Notes: a model not told the origin generated them from the letters alone. DNA of 64,000 bases from Eubacterium sp. ER2 (GCF_000765215.1 NZ_JPJE01000004.1:24940-88939), one strand, 5' to 3'; positions 52,328 to 61,910 are shown, counted from the stretch's first letter. Made by a program: numbers and translations.

Positions 52328-53203
52328 TTAAAATTCATACATGCTTCGCAGCTCCTGGATCTTTCCCTTGGACAGGGGCACGTCTGTCTTCTCGTATCCC
52401 GACAGGCGCAGGGAGTAGGAATTTCTCGTCCACTTCACCAGCTCCACCACCTTCTGCATGTTCACAATGTAGGATCGGTGGCACCGGAAAAAGCCGAACC
52501 TGGCCAGCTTTTCCTCCAGCTCTCCCATCCGGAAAGCACCCGTATACTGCTCCCGCTTTACGTACACAAAGACCTTCCCGTCATTCGCCTCCACGTAGTC
52601 GATCTCCTCCGGATTAAAGAGGAAATTCTTCTCATTGTAGGAGACGGAAATCTTGCTCACCTGGGGAAGCTCCGGGCTGTCCTGGGTGTTCTCCCCCTGG
52701 TCGATGCACCGCACCTCCCCCTGAATGATCTCATAGTGATCCCCGGGGCAGATGCAGGTGTCCCGGTGGGACAAGGACAGGGTCACAAGCCGCCCCTCCC
52801 GCTCATAAAAGCTCTCCATCCAGCCAAGGATGACCTTCTTTGACTCTTCCTCCTCAAAGGCAATAGGATTCAGGACAAAAAAGTCCTGCGCTCCCCTGAC
52901 AATCTCCCGGGCGATCCGCACCCTCTTCTTCTGTCCCTCCGTACATGCGCCCAGCTTTTTTCTCATCAGCTCCGAAAGGTGCATCTGCTCCACCGCGGAG
53001 CGCACTCTCCCCGACCTGCCGGACAGCCCCGCAAAAAACTTCAGATAGCTTTTCACTGTCATCCTTTCATACAGGGCTCCCTTATCTTCCACATATCCCG
53101 CGTCCCGGCCCGCCGCCTCCATCAGAGGGGCTTCGTCCTTTTTGGTTCCCTCGAAATGGAGCATCCGGCTTCCGGATAAAACCTCCCTCAAAAGCTCTTC
53201 CAT
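52328..53203 (-). CDS. LytTR transcription regulator with a degenerate ABC-ATPase-derived N-domain
   Basis: 291 residues. The C-terminal 100 residues are a LytTR DNA-binding domain: LFNPEEIDYVEANDGKVFVYVK, FFRCHRSYIVNMQKVVELVKWTRNSYSLRL. The N-terminal 190 residues resemble the second half of an ABC ATPase: YERMTVKSYLKFFAGL, then a signature-like CTEGQKKRVRIAREIV, then DFFVLNPIAFEEEESKK in place of Walker B, and SHRDTCICPGD in place of the H-loop. No Walker A is present, so it should not hydrolyse ATP. AAGGAG precedes ATG 53203. First gene of the exporter operon; likely senses exporter state or substrate (inference). Confidence 0.85.
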   Translation of the reverse strand: MEELLREVLSGSRMLHFEGTKKDEAPLMEAAGRDAGYVEDKGALYERMTVKSYLKFFAGLSGRSGRVRSAVEQMHLSELMRKKLGACTEGQKKRVRIAREIVRGAQDFFVLNPIAFEEEESKKVILGWMESFYEREGRLVTLSLSHRDTCICPGDHYEIIQGEVRCIDQGENTQDSPELPQVSKISVSYNEKNFLFNPEEIDYVEANDGKVFVYVKREQYTGAFRMGELEEKLARFGFFRCHRSYIVNMQKVVELVKWTRNSYSLRLSGYEKTDVPLSKGKIQELRSMYEF

Positions 53204-53261
53204 AATCTGTTCTCCTTTGGCTTCACCCTGCCATTTTCCGCAGCAGGCAAAATACTTCTCC

Positions 53262-53290
53262 ATTGTACTGGATGGAGGCGTACATTTCAA
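53262..53290 (-). promoter_or_regulatory. Sigma-A promoter of the LytTR/ABC operon
   Basis: Minus strand TTGAAA, 17 bp, TACAAT. The inverted repeat CTCCAT...ATGGAG encloses the -10 and might be an operator. Confidence 0.7.
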
Positions 53291-53336
53291 TATATATGGA
53301 AGAAGTATTCCCGGAGGTTCTCCCGAAAGAGGGGCG

Positions 53337-53370
53337 TAAAAAAGGACCTGCGCTGTAAAGCGCAGATCCT
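53337..53370 (-). terminator. Intrinsic terminator of the NlpC/P60 gene at 53389
   Basis: Stem AGGATCTGCGC / GCGCAGGTCCT with a 6-nt loop, followed by TTTTTT on the minus strand. Confidence 0.85.
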
Positions 53371-53388
53371 GTATCTGTCCGCCATATC

Positions 53389-54513
53389 CTAGAGAACTCT
53401 TCTCACACAGCGGAGCTGCCGGTATGTACAGCTCGACCACTCCACAATGCCTACCTCCGGGGATGAGGCGTGGATGATGCCGCCCGTGCCATTGTAGATA
53501 CCTACGTGTCCATAGTACACGAGGAGATCTCCCGCCTGTGCCTGGGAGAGAGGGATCTCCACTCCCGCCGTGGCCTGGGCTGTGTCAGTCCTTCCCAGGC
53601 TGACGCCAAAGGCCGCGTAGATCTGCTGGGTAAAGCCGGAGCAGTCGATGCCGTTTGTCAGGCTGTTGCCCCCGTATACATAGGGGTTGCCCAGGAACTG
53701 TCTCGCATAGGCGACCACCGCCCATCCGTCTGTCCCCTGGGGAGGAATGACTGTACTGCCCCCACCACTGGAGCCACTGCCGCCGCTGGAACCGCTGCCA
53801 CCAGATCCACCGCCGTTGGATGGCTGGCTGGGGGTAGTATCCTGGGCCGCGGCTGCTGCCGCTGCCGCCGCCTGGGCCTCCTGCTGCCTGCGGGCCTCTT
53901 CCTCCGCCTGCTGAGCAGCCACCGCCTCCTGAATGTCCGCGTCAAGCTGGGCAATCTCGGACTGCTTCCCCTCAATCATCGTTCCCAGGGAAGCCTTGTC
54001 GTTCTCCAGCTGGCTCTGCATCTGGTTCATGCTCTCCGCCTCCTCCTGGAGACTTTCGGAGAGCTTCTCTATCTTCTCCGTTGTAGCTACATACTCTTCC
54101 TGCTTCTGTCTGTCATATGTGTGCACATTTTTTATGTACTCGGCCTTGTTCACCAGATCTGAAAAGCTCTCTGCCGAGAGGAGCAGCTCCAGCTCGTTGC
54201 CGCTTCCGGACTCGTACATGTACTGAATACGCTTTTTCATATCCTCGTACTGCTTGTCCTGCTGCACGATCGCCTCCTCCAGGTCTATATTCGCCTGGTC
54301 GATCTCCTCCTGCTTTTTCTGCAGATCCGACTCCAGTGTGCTGATCTTGTCCAGAATACCTGTCAGCTCGGACTGGAGCGAAACCACCTCGTCCTCTGCC
54401 GCCGCCTTGTCATTTTGCAGATCCTCCACAGAGGGGGTTGCAAAGACAGGGCTGACCGCCATGGAACTGATCAGCGCCGCTGTGATAAAAGCCTGTGCGA
54501 TTTTTCTCTTCAT
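53389..54513 (-). CDS. Secreted NlpC/P60 peptidoglycan hydrolase with coiled coil
   Basis: 374 residues. Signal peptide (AFITAALISSMAVSPVFA), a coiled coil from about 30 to 215 (CwlO/PcsB-like), a Gly/Ser/Pro linker (about 220-250), then the NlpC/P60 domain with catalytic Cys in GIDCSGFTQQIY, His in HVGIYNG and the third residue in IIHASS. Likely a gamma-D-glutamyl-diaminopimelate endopeptidase at division or elongation sites. A paralogue lies upstream; the pair suggests duplication. Confidence 0.92.
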   Translation of the reverse strand: MKRKIAQAFITAALISSMAVSPVFATPSVEDLQNDKAAAEDEVVSLQSELTGILDKISTLESDLQKKQEEIDQANIDLEEAIVQQDKQYEDMKKRIQYMYESGSGNELELLLSAESFSDLVNKAEYIKNVHTYDRQKQEEYVATTEKIEKLSESLQEEAESMNQMQSQLENDKASLGTMIEGKQSEIAQLDADIQEAVAAQQAEEEARRQQEAQAAAAAAAAAQDTTPSQPSNGGGSGGSGSSGGSGSSGGGSTVIPPQGTDGWAVVAYARQFLGNPYVYGGNSLTNGIDCSGFTQQIYAAFGVSLGRTDTAQATAGVEIPLSQAQAGDLLVYYGHVGIYNGTGGIIHASSPEVGIVEWSSCTYRQLRCVRRVL

Positions 54514-54628
54514 ATTCTCCCACCTGTCTGTTGTAAATTATTTATACTCTTATGATTTCAGTTTTCACTTATTCAAAATACATGTTACTACATATTTTCG
54601 TTTATTTCAACATTTTCCAGGAATTCAC

Positions 54629-54676
54629 AAAAGAAAAGCAGCGCTCCTTCCCTCAAAGGGCAATGGAGCGCTTCTC
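54629..54676 (-). terminator. Intrinsic terminator of the second NlpC/P60 gene
   Basis: AGCGCTCC stem paired with GGAGCGCT, extended by GAGAAG/CTTTTC, with an inner CCC...GGG, then a T-rich tail on the minus strand. Confidence 0.65.
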
Positions 54677-54721
54677 GTTCTTTGACTATTCTTTTTTCAG
54701 GTAAATCCTAACGATAAATTC

Positions 54722-55852
54722 CTACCAGCATCTTCTGTACCAGGGTGATCCGTACACGCTGGCGATCTTGACCACGTCTCCCGGCTTGGGCGCGTGGATC
54801 ATCTGACCGTTCCCGATATAGATCCCCACATGTGTTCCGTAGCACACGATGTCTCCCGGCTGTGGATTGCTGACTGCCACGCCGCAGCCTCCCTGTGCCT
54901 GGGAAGTCCTGGGAAGGGAAATGCCCGCCACCGCATGGCAGTACTGCACAAGTCCGGAGCAGTCAAATTCCACACCAGGTGTGGAGCCGCCGTATACATA
55001 GGGTACATTCAGCTGGCTGTACGCTGCGTTTACAATAGCCTGTGCAGTGGATGTGTTTCCACTGGATACGCTGCCGGATGAGCCAGATGAGCCGGATGAG
55101 CCTGAGGAGGAACTGCCGGTGGAACCAGATGTTCCGCTGCCGGTCGAAGCTCCTGTGGAGCTGCCCCCGGTTGTTCCGCCGCTCTGCACAGTCGTATTGC
55201 CCGTTGTCCCTGTATCCTGGCTTTCCGCCTCCCGCTGAGCCGCCTCCGCCGCGGCAGCCTCTGCCGCCGCCTGGATCTGCTGGTCATAGTTGGCGACCTC
55301 CGCCTTCTTCTGCTCCAGAGTCTCATTCAGCTCCGCTTCCTGGGCCTCGTACTCAGCCTGCATGGTCTCCTGCTTATCCTGCTCTTCCTCCAGCGTATCC
55401 TTCAGATCCTGGATCTCTTTCTCCGTATCCTCCAGAGCCTGAAGCTGCTGCCTGTCATAGGTATGTACATTGGAGATATACTCCGCCTTGTTTACAAAAT
55501 CTGAAAAATCCGTGGCAGACAGAAGAGTCTCCAGGGCAGTAGCCTGTCCGTTCTCGTACATATACTGAATGCGCACCTTCATAGAAGCATACTGCTCCTC
55601 CGCCTTCTGCTGGGCTGTATCCAGATCCTCCTGGGCCTGGATGATCTTTTCGCCGGTGGAGATCATCTCCTCCTCAAGCTCACCCGCTTTATTGAGAAGT
55701 TCTGTCAGCTGCTCCTGTAGGGAGTCCGCCTCGCTCTGGGCCGCCGCTTTACTGCTCTCAAGTTCGTTTGTGTCCGGAGCAGCCAAAACCGGTGTCGCGG
55801 CTACGGAGCTGGCCAGAACCGCGGCGAGAACTGCTCTTCCATATCTCTTCAT
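54722..55852 (-). CDS. Secreted NlpC/P60 peptidoglycan hydrolase with coiled coil
   Basis: 376 residues, same layout as the gene at 53389: signal peptide ending ATPVLAAP, coiled coil to about 205, an extended Ser/Gly/Thr linker (SGTSGSTGSSSSGSSGSSG), NlpC/P60 domain with Cys in EFDCSGLVQYCH, His in THVGIYIG and MIHAP. ATG 55852 is chosen because the signal peptide begins there; a GTG five codons earlier fits the ribosome site (AAAGG) less well in both directions, so the start is not firm. Confidence 0.9.
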   Translation of the reverse strand: MKRYGRAVLAAVLASSVAATPVLAAPDTNELESSKAAAQSEADSLQEQLTELLNKAGELEEEMISTGEKIIQAQEDLDTAQQKAEEQYASMKVRIQYMYENGQATALETLLSATDFSDFVNKAEYISNVHTYDRQQLQALEDTEKEIQDLKDTLEEEQDKQETMQAEYEAQEAELNETLEQKKAEVANYDQQIQAAAEAAAAEAAQREAESQDTGTTGNTTVQSGGTTGGSSTGASTGSGTSGSTGSSSSGSSGSSGSSGSVSSGNTSTAQAIVNAAYSQLNVPYVYGGSTPGVEFDCSGLVQYCHAVAGISLPRTSQAQGGCGVAVSNPQPGDIVCYGTHVGIYIGNGQMIHAPKPGDVVKIASVYGSPWYRRCW

Positions 55853-56037
55853 CTTTATTATCGTCACCCTTTCCGGTCATTTCTTATAGAAATCTTTCTT
55901 TTTCAACAGCATTTATTATAAATGACCAGTTAAAGTTTTGCAATATTTTTTAATACTTTTGTAATATTTTCATATTTCCATCACATTTCTCATCCGGCGC
56001 AGCAGGGAAAATCCCTTCCGCATCAGATCCTCTCCCG

Positions 56038-57030
56038 CTAAAGAGCCGCTGTATTTCTCTCCTCCGGTCCTCCCGGGAGCACCGGCTTCTCGTCAATCCT
56101 CTGGATCAGGACAAACATGGTGGCTGCAAAGGCAGCGCAAAGGACAGTGACGACGCTGATGCGCAGATTGTCCTCCATCAGCCATCCGAAGAGGCCGAAC
56201 TGCGTGGCCGCCACAGAGATCAGGTTCATCACCACATGGGCCGCAGCCGGGGCCTTCACAGAGCCGTATTTTTCATAGACATAGCTGAGCATCATGCCCG
56301 TGGCAAAGGCGTACAGCATCTGGACCATGTTTCCGTGAAGGATAGCAAACACGAGGCTTGAGAAAAAGGCCGCGTGCATAAACCCGGACTGCTCTCTCAT
56401 CCGCTTGAACATCATGCCCCGGAAGACAAGCTCCTCGGATATGGGCACCAATACTCCGAGACAGAGGAGCTGCATCCCAAAGGGAGCGCTGTAGAGAGAC
56501 TCGGAGGTCTGCTGGTAGTTGGCGCTGTAGCTGGAGATGCCGGAGATCAGGATCAGGTTGTTCAGCCCCACACAGAGAGCCGCCGCAATCCCGATCACGG
56601 CCCCGTACTTCCACAGGGGCGCCTTCCTGTTGGGGATCACGCCCGCCAGCCGCTCATTTTTCCTGTCCTTGTGGAACATATATAAGATGACAGGGATGAC
56701 GATGAGCGCGGTAACGCCCTCAAGCTGGGTGGTGTACCGCAGCATTTTCTCCGAGATAGACAGGGAGAAATTTAACATGTCCTGCTGACTCTGCATGGCT
56801 CCTATTGTCTCTTCATAGTGCCGGGAAATATAGAAAAACGTATACCCCATCACAGCCACCATACTGACGCCGATGCTGATCAGATATTTGATGATCAGGG
56901 GCGTCCATGCGTACCATGCTCCCCTCCTGACCGGGGGTGACACATGGCCTGTCGGCATCCCCTGCGGCATTTTGTGGGGTTCACTGTCTGTTCCGGGCTC
57001 CTGGTTCGGATTTTCCCAAGGATTATTCAT
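56038..57030 (-). CDS. CPBP-family intramembrane metalloprotease (CAAX type)
   Basis: 330 residues: cytosolic Pro-rich N-terminus (residues 1-35), then about eight helices. The CPBP motifs are EELVFRGMMF (glutamate pair and Arg), a second motif FAILHGNMVQMLY with His, and a third with AAHVVMNLI. Members cleave prenylated proteins or bacteriocin leaders and may give self-immunity. No bacteriocin gene is visible nearby. Confidence 0.9.
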   Translation of the reverse strand: MNNPWENPNQEPGTDSEPHKMPQGMPTGHVSPPVRRGAWYAWTPLIIKYLISIGVSMVAVMGYTFFYISRHYEETIGAMQSQQDMLNFSLSISEKMLRYTTQLEGVTALIVIPVILYMFHKDRKNERLAGVIPNRKAPLWKYGAVIGIAAALCVGLNNLILISGISSYSANYQQTSESLYSAPFGMQLLCLGVLVPISEELVFRGMMFKRMREQSGFMHAAFFSSLVFAILHGNMVQMLYAFATGMMLSYVYEKYGSVKAPAAAHVVMNLISVAATQFGLFGWLMEDNLRISVVTVLCAAFAATMFVLIQRIDEKPVLPGGPEERNTAAL

Positions 57031-57146
57031 ATATCGTAAGCCTCGCTTTCTCGATCATTGTATGCGCTGCCCGCAGGCAGGCTCTCAAAATTCTTTTTTA
57101 TTCTACTTCCGAAACAGAAAAGTTGCAATTAAAAAACTATAAACTC

Positions 57147-57175
57147 TTTCATTTCTCCTGATTTCGCCCTATAAT
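57147..57175 (+). promoter_or_regulatory. Promoter of the prolyl-tRNA deacylase-like gene
   Basis: TTTCAT, 17 bp, TATAAT, 36 bp before ATG 57211. Confidence 0.55.
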
Positions 57176-57210
57176 AATAGAAACACCCCACGAAAGGAGC
57201 TTAATATATC

Positions 57211-57702
57211 ATGGAAGATCAGAAACAGCGCGTTTACGATGCCCTGAACAAGCTGGGCATTAAATATGAAGTAGTGGAGCATGAGCCCGTCCATACCATG
57301 GAGGACATGGACCGCCTCGGCCTGCCCCAGAAGGGAACTCTCTGCAAGAACCTGTTCCTGCGGGACGCCAAGGGGAAACGGCACTTCCTCGTCACCTGCG
57401 ATGAGAAGAAAAAGGTGGACCTGAAGGCGCTGGGCCGCACTCTCGGAGCCGGCAACTTAAGCTTTGCCTCCGAGGAGCGCCTGGAGAAATATCTGGGTCT
57501 GAAGCAGGGCAGCGTATCCCCCTTCGGACTGATGAATGACACAGACCATGCGGTAGAATTTTTTATCGACAAGGATTTAAGCCGCTGCAAGAGCCTTGGC
57601 ATCCATCCCCTGGAGAACACAGCCACTGTGTTCCTGTCCTTCAAGGATCTGGACAAGTTCCTCTGGGATCTGGATGTGGATGTAATTAAGATCAAGCTGT
57701 AG
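57211..57702 (+). CDS. Prolyl-tRNA deacylase / YbaK-family trans-editing protein
   Basis: 163 residues, single YbaK fold. YEVVEHEPVHTMEDMDRL, LCKNLFLRDAKGKRHFLVTCDEKKKVDLKALG with catalytic Lys region, and GSVSPFGLMNDTDHAVEFFIDKDL match ProXp-ala/ProX, which hydrolyses Ala-tRNAPro. AAAGGAG precedes ATG 57211. It shares a bidirectional terminator with the AlaX-like gene, which edits Ser/Gly-tRNAAla; two quality-control genes thus converge. Confidence 0.9.
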   Translation: MEDQKQRVYDALNKLGIKYEVVEHEPVHTMEDMDRLGLPQKGTLCKNLFLRDAKGKRHFLVTCDEKKKVDLKALGRTLGAGNLSFASEERLEKYLGLKQGSVSPFGLMNDTDHAVEFFIDKDLSRCKSLGIHPLENTATVFLSFKDLDKFLWDLDVDVIKIKL

Positions 57703-57747
57703 GCATATCGCCCGCCGGCCGGGACTCTAAGGCTGTATATGGTATAT

Positions 57748-57797
57748 AAAAGAGACAGGAGATCTTTAACGAAAAAGGAACTCCTGTCTCTTTTTGG
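57748..57797. terminator. Bidirectional terminator between the two tRNA-editing genes
   Basis: Perfect 14-bp stem AAAAGAGACAGGAG / CTCCTGTCTCTTTT with a 19-nt loop; A tract on one side and T tract on the other serve both strands. Confidence 0.85.
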
Positions 57798-57798
57798 T

Positions 57799-58986
57799 TT
57801 ACAGCTGTGTTTCGCTTACGTCCGCCCTTCCGAACTCCTCCAGCGCCCTGCGAATGTCCGCCTCGCCGCCTGTCAGGGTTCCCTGGATCATGCCCGGCTT
57901 TCCGCCGCCCCGGCCCTCAAACCGGCTGTTCAGGCTCTTCCCAAGAGGCCGCACATCCGTCTGTCTGCTGCCGATCACATACCGCCAGCCGCCGTCCTTC
58001 GCCGCCGTAAAGACGCCGCAGACGCAGGCTCCCCTCTCCAGGAGCAGGTTCATCAGCTCTCTCGGAGCATCCCCCGCAAGGTCGTCCGCAAAGACAGCCG
58101 TCACCGGCTCGTCCACACGGATTTCCTTCGCACGGTACGCAAGGATCTGATGCTGGAGTCTTCCGTTCTCATACCTCTGCTTCTCCAGCTCCTCCTTCTG
58201 CCGCTTTACCGCCCCGGCGATCTGGTTCTCCTTCTCGCACAGAAGAGCGCCTATCTCCTTAGCGGCTGCCAGCTTGGCCTCGTAGTCCCTGAGCGCCCGA
58301 AAGCCGCAGAGCATGGTGATGCGCTCACCGCCTTTGTAATTCATCCGGTTCACCAGCTTGATCATCCCGATCTCCCCTGTCCGCTTCACATGAGGCGCGC
58401 AGCAGGCGCACACGTCGTAGCCGGGCACACTCACGATCCGGACCTGTCCCTCGATCTCAATCTTACTCCGGTACTCCATATGCTCCAGCTCCTCCTTCGA
58501 GGGGTACTGGACAAGGACCTCCAGATCCAGCGCCGCCGCCCGGTTGGCCTCCCACTCGATCTTTCGGAGCTCCTCCGCCGAAATAGGGCCGTCAAAATCC
58601 ATGGTACAGTAGTCGCTGCCCAGATGAAAGCCCACGTTGTTGTATCCGAAACGGCTGTGGACGAGGCCGGAGACAATGTGCTCTCCGGTATGCTGCTGCA
58701 TCTTCTCAAAGCGCTCCTCCCAGTCGATCCGGCCCCGGACAGCCTCTCCCGGCTCCAGGGCCTCCTCCGTCCTGTGGTACACAACACCGTCCCTCTCCTG
58801 GGCATCCACCACCTTTATCTCTCCCAGGTATCCGGTGTCCGCGTACTGCCCTCCTCCTTCCGGGAAAAAGCAGGTCTGGTCCAGCACGGTCCAGAATCCG
58901 CCGCCTTTCTCACATGCCTGGCAGGATAAAACCCGGGCCTCAAATTCCCTCATGTGGCTGTCCTCGTAAAACAGTTTCCTGGTCAT
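57799..58986 (-). CDS. AlaX-like alanyl-tRNA editing protein with DHHA1 domain
   Basis: 395 residues. N-terminal threonyl/alanyl editing domain: CFFPEGGGQYADTG, HTGEH zinc motif near residue 105, and GYDVCACCAPHVKRTGEIG with the Cys/His metal site near 200; C-terminal DHHA1 domain ends SRFEGRGGGKPGMIQGTLTGG. This is the free-standing AlaX-L type that clears mischarged tRNAAla. AGGTG lies eight bases before ATG 58986; the GTG 30 bases earlier would nearly abut argS. Downstream of argS by 35 bp, so possibly co-transcribed. Confidence 0.88.
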   Translation of the reverse strand: MTRKLFYEDSHMREFEARVLSCQACEKGGGFWTVLDQTCFFPEGGGQYADTGYLGEIKVVDAQERDGVVYHRTEEALEPGEAVRGRIDWEERFEKMQQHTGEHIVSGLVHSRFGYNNVGFHLGSDYCTMDFDGPISAEELRKIEWEANRAAALDLEVLVQYPSKEELEHMEYRSKIEIEGQVRIVSVPGYDVCACCAPHVKRTGEIGMIKLVNRMNYKGGERITMLCGFRALRDYEAKLAAAKEIGALLCEKENQIAGAVKRQKEELEKQRYENGRLQHQILAYRAKEIRVDEPVTAVFADDLAGDAPRELMNLLLERGACVCGVFTAAKDGGWRYVIGSRQTDVRPLGKSLNSRFEGRGGGKPGMIQGTLTGGEADIRRALEEFGRADVSETQL

Positions 58987-59021
58987 CTCTTCAACACCTA
59001 CATTCTCTGTATTCACATCTT

Positions 59022-60788
59022 CTACATTCTCTCCGGAGCCTCAAAGCCCAGCACATCGATACAGCTCTCCAGGATCTTCTTTGTCAGCACGAGAAGGGCG
59101 ATGTAGCTCTTACGCACTTCCTTATCCTCCTCTGCCAGGATCTTTGTCTCGTGGTAGAACCGGTTGAAGGCGTTGGCCAGCTCATAGATGTAAGCGCAGA
59201 TCTTGTGGGGCGCCAGCTCCTCAAAGGCGGTCTCCATCACGCCGTTGTACTTGGCTGCCTCCAGCATAAGTGCCTTCTCCTCCTCCCCGTGGGCTCCGGC
59301 GATGGCCAGGCCCTCCAGCGACTCTCCCGCCTCTGTGTATTTATTAAGGATGGACTTGATCCGCACGATGGTGTAGAGAATATAAGGGCCTGTATTTCCC
59401 TCAAAGGAAGTGAACCTGTCCACGTCGAAGACATAGTCCTTGGCCGCCTGGTTGGAGAGGTCTCCGTATTTGATGGCGGAAAGTCCCACGATCTTCGCTG
59501 TCTCTCTGGCTTCCTCCTCTCCCACGGTCCGGTTGTCCGTGATCTTGCGGTACATCTCCTCGTCAATCTCCGCGATCAGGCTCTCCAGGCGCATGACGCC
59601 GCCCTCCCTTGTCTTGAAGGGCTTCCCGTCCTTGCCGTTCATGGTGCCAAAGCCCAGGAACCGCAGCCTTGTCTCCTCCGGCACAATGCCTGTCTTCTTG
59701 GCAGCACGGAACACCTGGGTAAAGTGGAGCTCCTGCCTTTTGTCCACCACGTAGATCACCTGATCCGGGTGATAATCCTGCTCTCTCTGTACCAGAGTGG
59801 CAAGGTCCGTGGTGCCGTAGAGAGAGGCTCCGTCTGACTTCTGGATCATACAGGGCGGGATCTCCTTTGTGTCGTCCTCCCGCTTCACATCGATGACCAG
59901 GGCTCCCTGGTCTATCCGGGCAAAGCCCTCTTTTTTCAGCCTATCGATCATATCCGGGATGTAGGGCTGGGCGTCGGACTCTCCCTTCCAGAGGTCAAAC
60001 TCCACGTTCAGATTGCTGTAGTTCTTCTTCAGGTCCGCCACAGACACTGCCATGATGTGCTTCCACACAGCCGTGTATCCCCTGTGTCCGTTCTGGAGAA
60101 GATAGGTCGCGTGCAATGCTTCCTCCCGGTAATCCTCGTGCTCCTTCGCGTAGGCGCTGGCTGTTGGGTAGATCTCCTCCAGCTCTCCGATGGTAAAGGG
60201 CGCCTCCTCGGGATACTCTCCCTCAAAGGAATCGTCAAAGTAAGGGAGCTCCGGCTGGCGCTTCTTCAGCTCTGTGATGATAAGGCCCATCTGGTAGCCC
60301 CAGTCTCCCATGTGGATGTCTCCCAGCACCTTATGTCCCATGAGACGGCAGATCCGCTTAACGCTCTCCCCGATGATGGCGGACCGCAGATGCCCTACGT
60401 GGAGTGGCTTGGCCACATTGGGCCCGCCGTAGTCGATGAGGATGGTCTGGGGAGCGCTGCTCTCCTCCACTCCCAGCTTTTTGTCCTCTCCCATCTCATT
60501 CAGATAGCCTGCTATATATTTATCGTCCAGTTTTATATTAATGAAGCCGGGCTTTACCATCTCCGCCGAGAGGATGCAGCCCCCCTCCTTTATCTGATCC
60601 ACCACATCCTGGGCGATCATAAAGGGCGCCTTTTTGTACGCCTTGGCTCCCGCCATGGCGCCGTTGCACTGGTACTCGCACAGATCCGGCCTGTTGGACA
60701 GGGTGACCTTTGCGTAGGAGCGGTCGTAGCCCGCCTTCTCAAACGCCTCTTCCATCTCTTCCGTGATCAGATCTATCAGTTGTTTCAT
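59022..60788 (-). CDS. argS: Arginyl-tRNA synthetase
   Basis: 588 residues, class Ia. The HIGH-like motif is HVGHLRSAIIG near residue 120, preceded by DYGGPNVAKP; the anticodon-binding C-terminus includes LANAFNRFYHETKI. There is no canonical KMSKS, usual for ArgRS. GGAGG before ATG 60788 sets the start, excluding 17 residues upstream. Promoter TTGAGA/TAGACT at 60846-60874. Confidence 0.96.
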   Translation of the reverse strand: MKQLIDLITEEMEEAFEKAGYDRSYAKVTLSNRPDLCEYQCNGAMAGAKAYKKAPFMIAQDVVDQIKEGGCILSAEMVKPGFINIKLDDKYIAGYLNEMGEDKKLGVEESSAPQTILIDYGGPNVAKPLHVGHLRSAIIGESVKRICRLMGHKVLGDIHMGDWGYQMGLIITELKKRQPELPYFDDSFEGEYPEEAPFTIGELEEIYPTASAYAKEHEDYREEALHATYLLQNGHRGYTAVWKHIMAVSVADLKKNYSNLNVEFDLWKGESDAQPYIPDMIDRLKKEGFARIDQGALVIDVKREDDTKEIPPCMIQKSDGASLYGTTDLATLVQREQDYHPDQVIYVVDKRQELHFTQVFRAAKKTGIVPEETRLRFLGFGTMNGKDGKPFKTREGGVMRLESLIAEIDEEMYRKITDNRTVGEEEARETAKIVGLSAIKYGDLSNQAAKDYVFDVDRFTSFEGNTGPYILYTIVRIKSILNKYTEAGESLEGLAIAGAHGEEEKALMLEAAKYNGVMETAFEELAPHKICAYIYELANAFNRFYHETKILAEEDKEVRKSYIALLVLTKKILESCIDVLGFEAPERM

Positions 60789-60845
60789 TCTTTTTCCTCC
60801 ATTCCTGCGGTCAGGATACCCTCTGCATCCCGATATCATCTTATA

Positions 60846-60874
60846 AGTCTACCATAATCAGGCTTTTCTCTCAA
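60846..60874 (-). promoter_or_regulatory. Sigma-A promoter of argS
   Basis: Minus strand TTGAGA, 17 bp, TAGACT, 58 bp before the argS start. Confidence 0.55.
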
Positions 60875-61001
60875 TATCCTCTTTTCCACATTCTGTACTT
60901 TTTTCTTTCTTGCATTTTCCGGGCAGGTGTGCTACCCTCTTTGCCAGACCCGGTTGAAAACCGGGCCGACAGCAGACTTTTCAGAAACGAGGGATTACAA
61001 T

Positions 61002-61898
61002 ATGAAGATAGGTTCTCATGTGGGGATGAGCGGAAAGGACATGCTTCTTGGCTCCGCGAAGGAGGCCGTCTCCTACGGGGCGGACACATTCATGTTCTAC
61101 ACCGGCGCTCCCCAGAACACGAGAAGGAAAGAGATCAGCGAGCTGAACATTGAGCCCGCCTGGGATTACATGGAGGAGCACGGGATCGATGAGATCATCG
61201 TTCACGCCCCCTACATCATCAATCTGGCCAACACGGTCAAGCCGGAGACCTACGAGCTGGCAGAGCGGTTCCTGGCCCTGGAGCTGGAGCGCACCGCCGC
61301 CTGCAAAAGCCGGATCCTCATCCTACACCCAGGTGCCCATGTGGGGGCCGGGGTGGACGCCGGCATCGCCCAGATCGTCCGGGGGCTGAACCACATCCTG
61401 ACGCCGGACACACCCGTGTGCATTGCCCTGGAGACCATGGCCGGGAAGGGCTCTGAGATCGGCCGAAGCTTCGAGGAGCTGGCCCGCATCTACGACGGAG
61501 TCACCTGCAGCGACAAGCTGCGGGTCTGCTTTGACACCTGCCACACCAGCGACAGCGGCTACGACATCATCCACGATTTCGACGGCGTCATGGAGGAGTT
61601 TGACCGCCTCATCGGCAGGGACCAGATCGCTGTCTTCCACATCAACGACAGCAAGAACCCGGCAGGCGCCGCCAAGGACAGACACGCCAACATCGGCTTT
61701 GGTCAGATTGGCTTTGACGCGCTGAACTACATTGTACACCACCCGGATTTCGAGGATGTGCCAAAGATACTGGAGACGCCCTACGTCCCCTCCCCCACCC
61801 AGCCGAAGAAATCCTTTGCGCCCTACAAATACGAAATCGAGATGCTCCGGCAGGGATCCTTTGATCCGGACCTGCTAGAGAAAATTGCCGGCAATTAG
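61002..61898 (+). CDS. nfo: Endonuclease IV (AP endonuclease)
   Basis: 298 residues, zinc-dependent TIM-barrel enzyme of base-excision repair. [94 protein letters not shown], and the final ETPYVPSP carry the metal-binding His/Glu/Asp set. GAGGG eight bases upstream of ATG 61002 sets the start; 25 codons further upstream are not family. Terminator overlaps its stop. Confidence 0.95.
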   Translation: MKIGSHVGMSGKDMLLGSAKEAVSYGADTFMFYTGAPQNTRRKEISELNIEPAWDYMEEHGIDEIIVHAPYIINLANTVKPETYELAERFLALELERTAACKSRILILHPGAHVGAGVDAGIAQIVRGLNHILTPDTPVCIALETMAGKGSEIGRSFEELARIYDGVTCSDKLRVCFDTCHTSDSGYDIIHDFDGVMEEFDRLIGRDQIAVFHINDSKNPAGAAKDRHANIGFGQIGFDALNYIVHHPDFEDVPKILETPYVPSPTQPKKSFAPYKYEIEMLRQGSFDPDLLEKIAGN

Positions 61899-61910
61899 TC
61901 CGGCTTTTTT
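61887..61910 (+). terminator. Intrinsic terminator of nfo
   Basis: GCCGG, 8-nt loop, CCGGC, TTTTTT; it includes the nfo stop codon. Confidence 0.7.

Noticed and set aside
53761..53830. Tandem Gly/Ser-rich codon repeats as a CRISPR or satellite
   Set aside because: They encode the flexible linker of the NlpC/P60 protein; no spacers or palindromic units.
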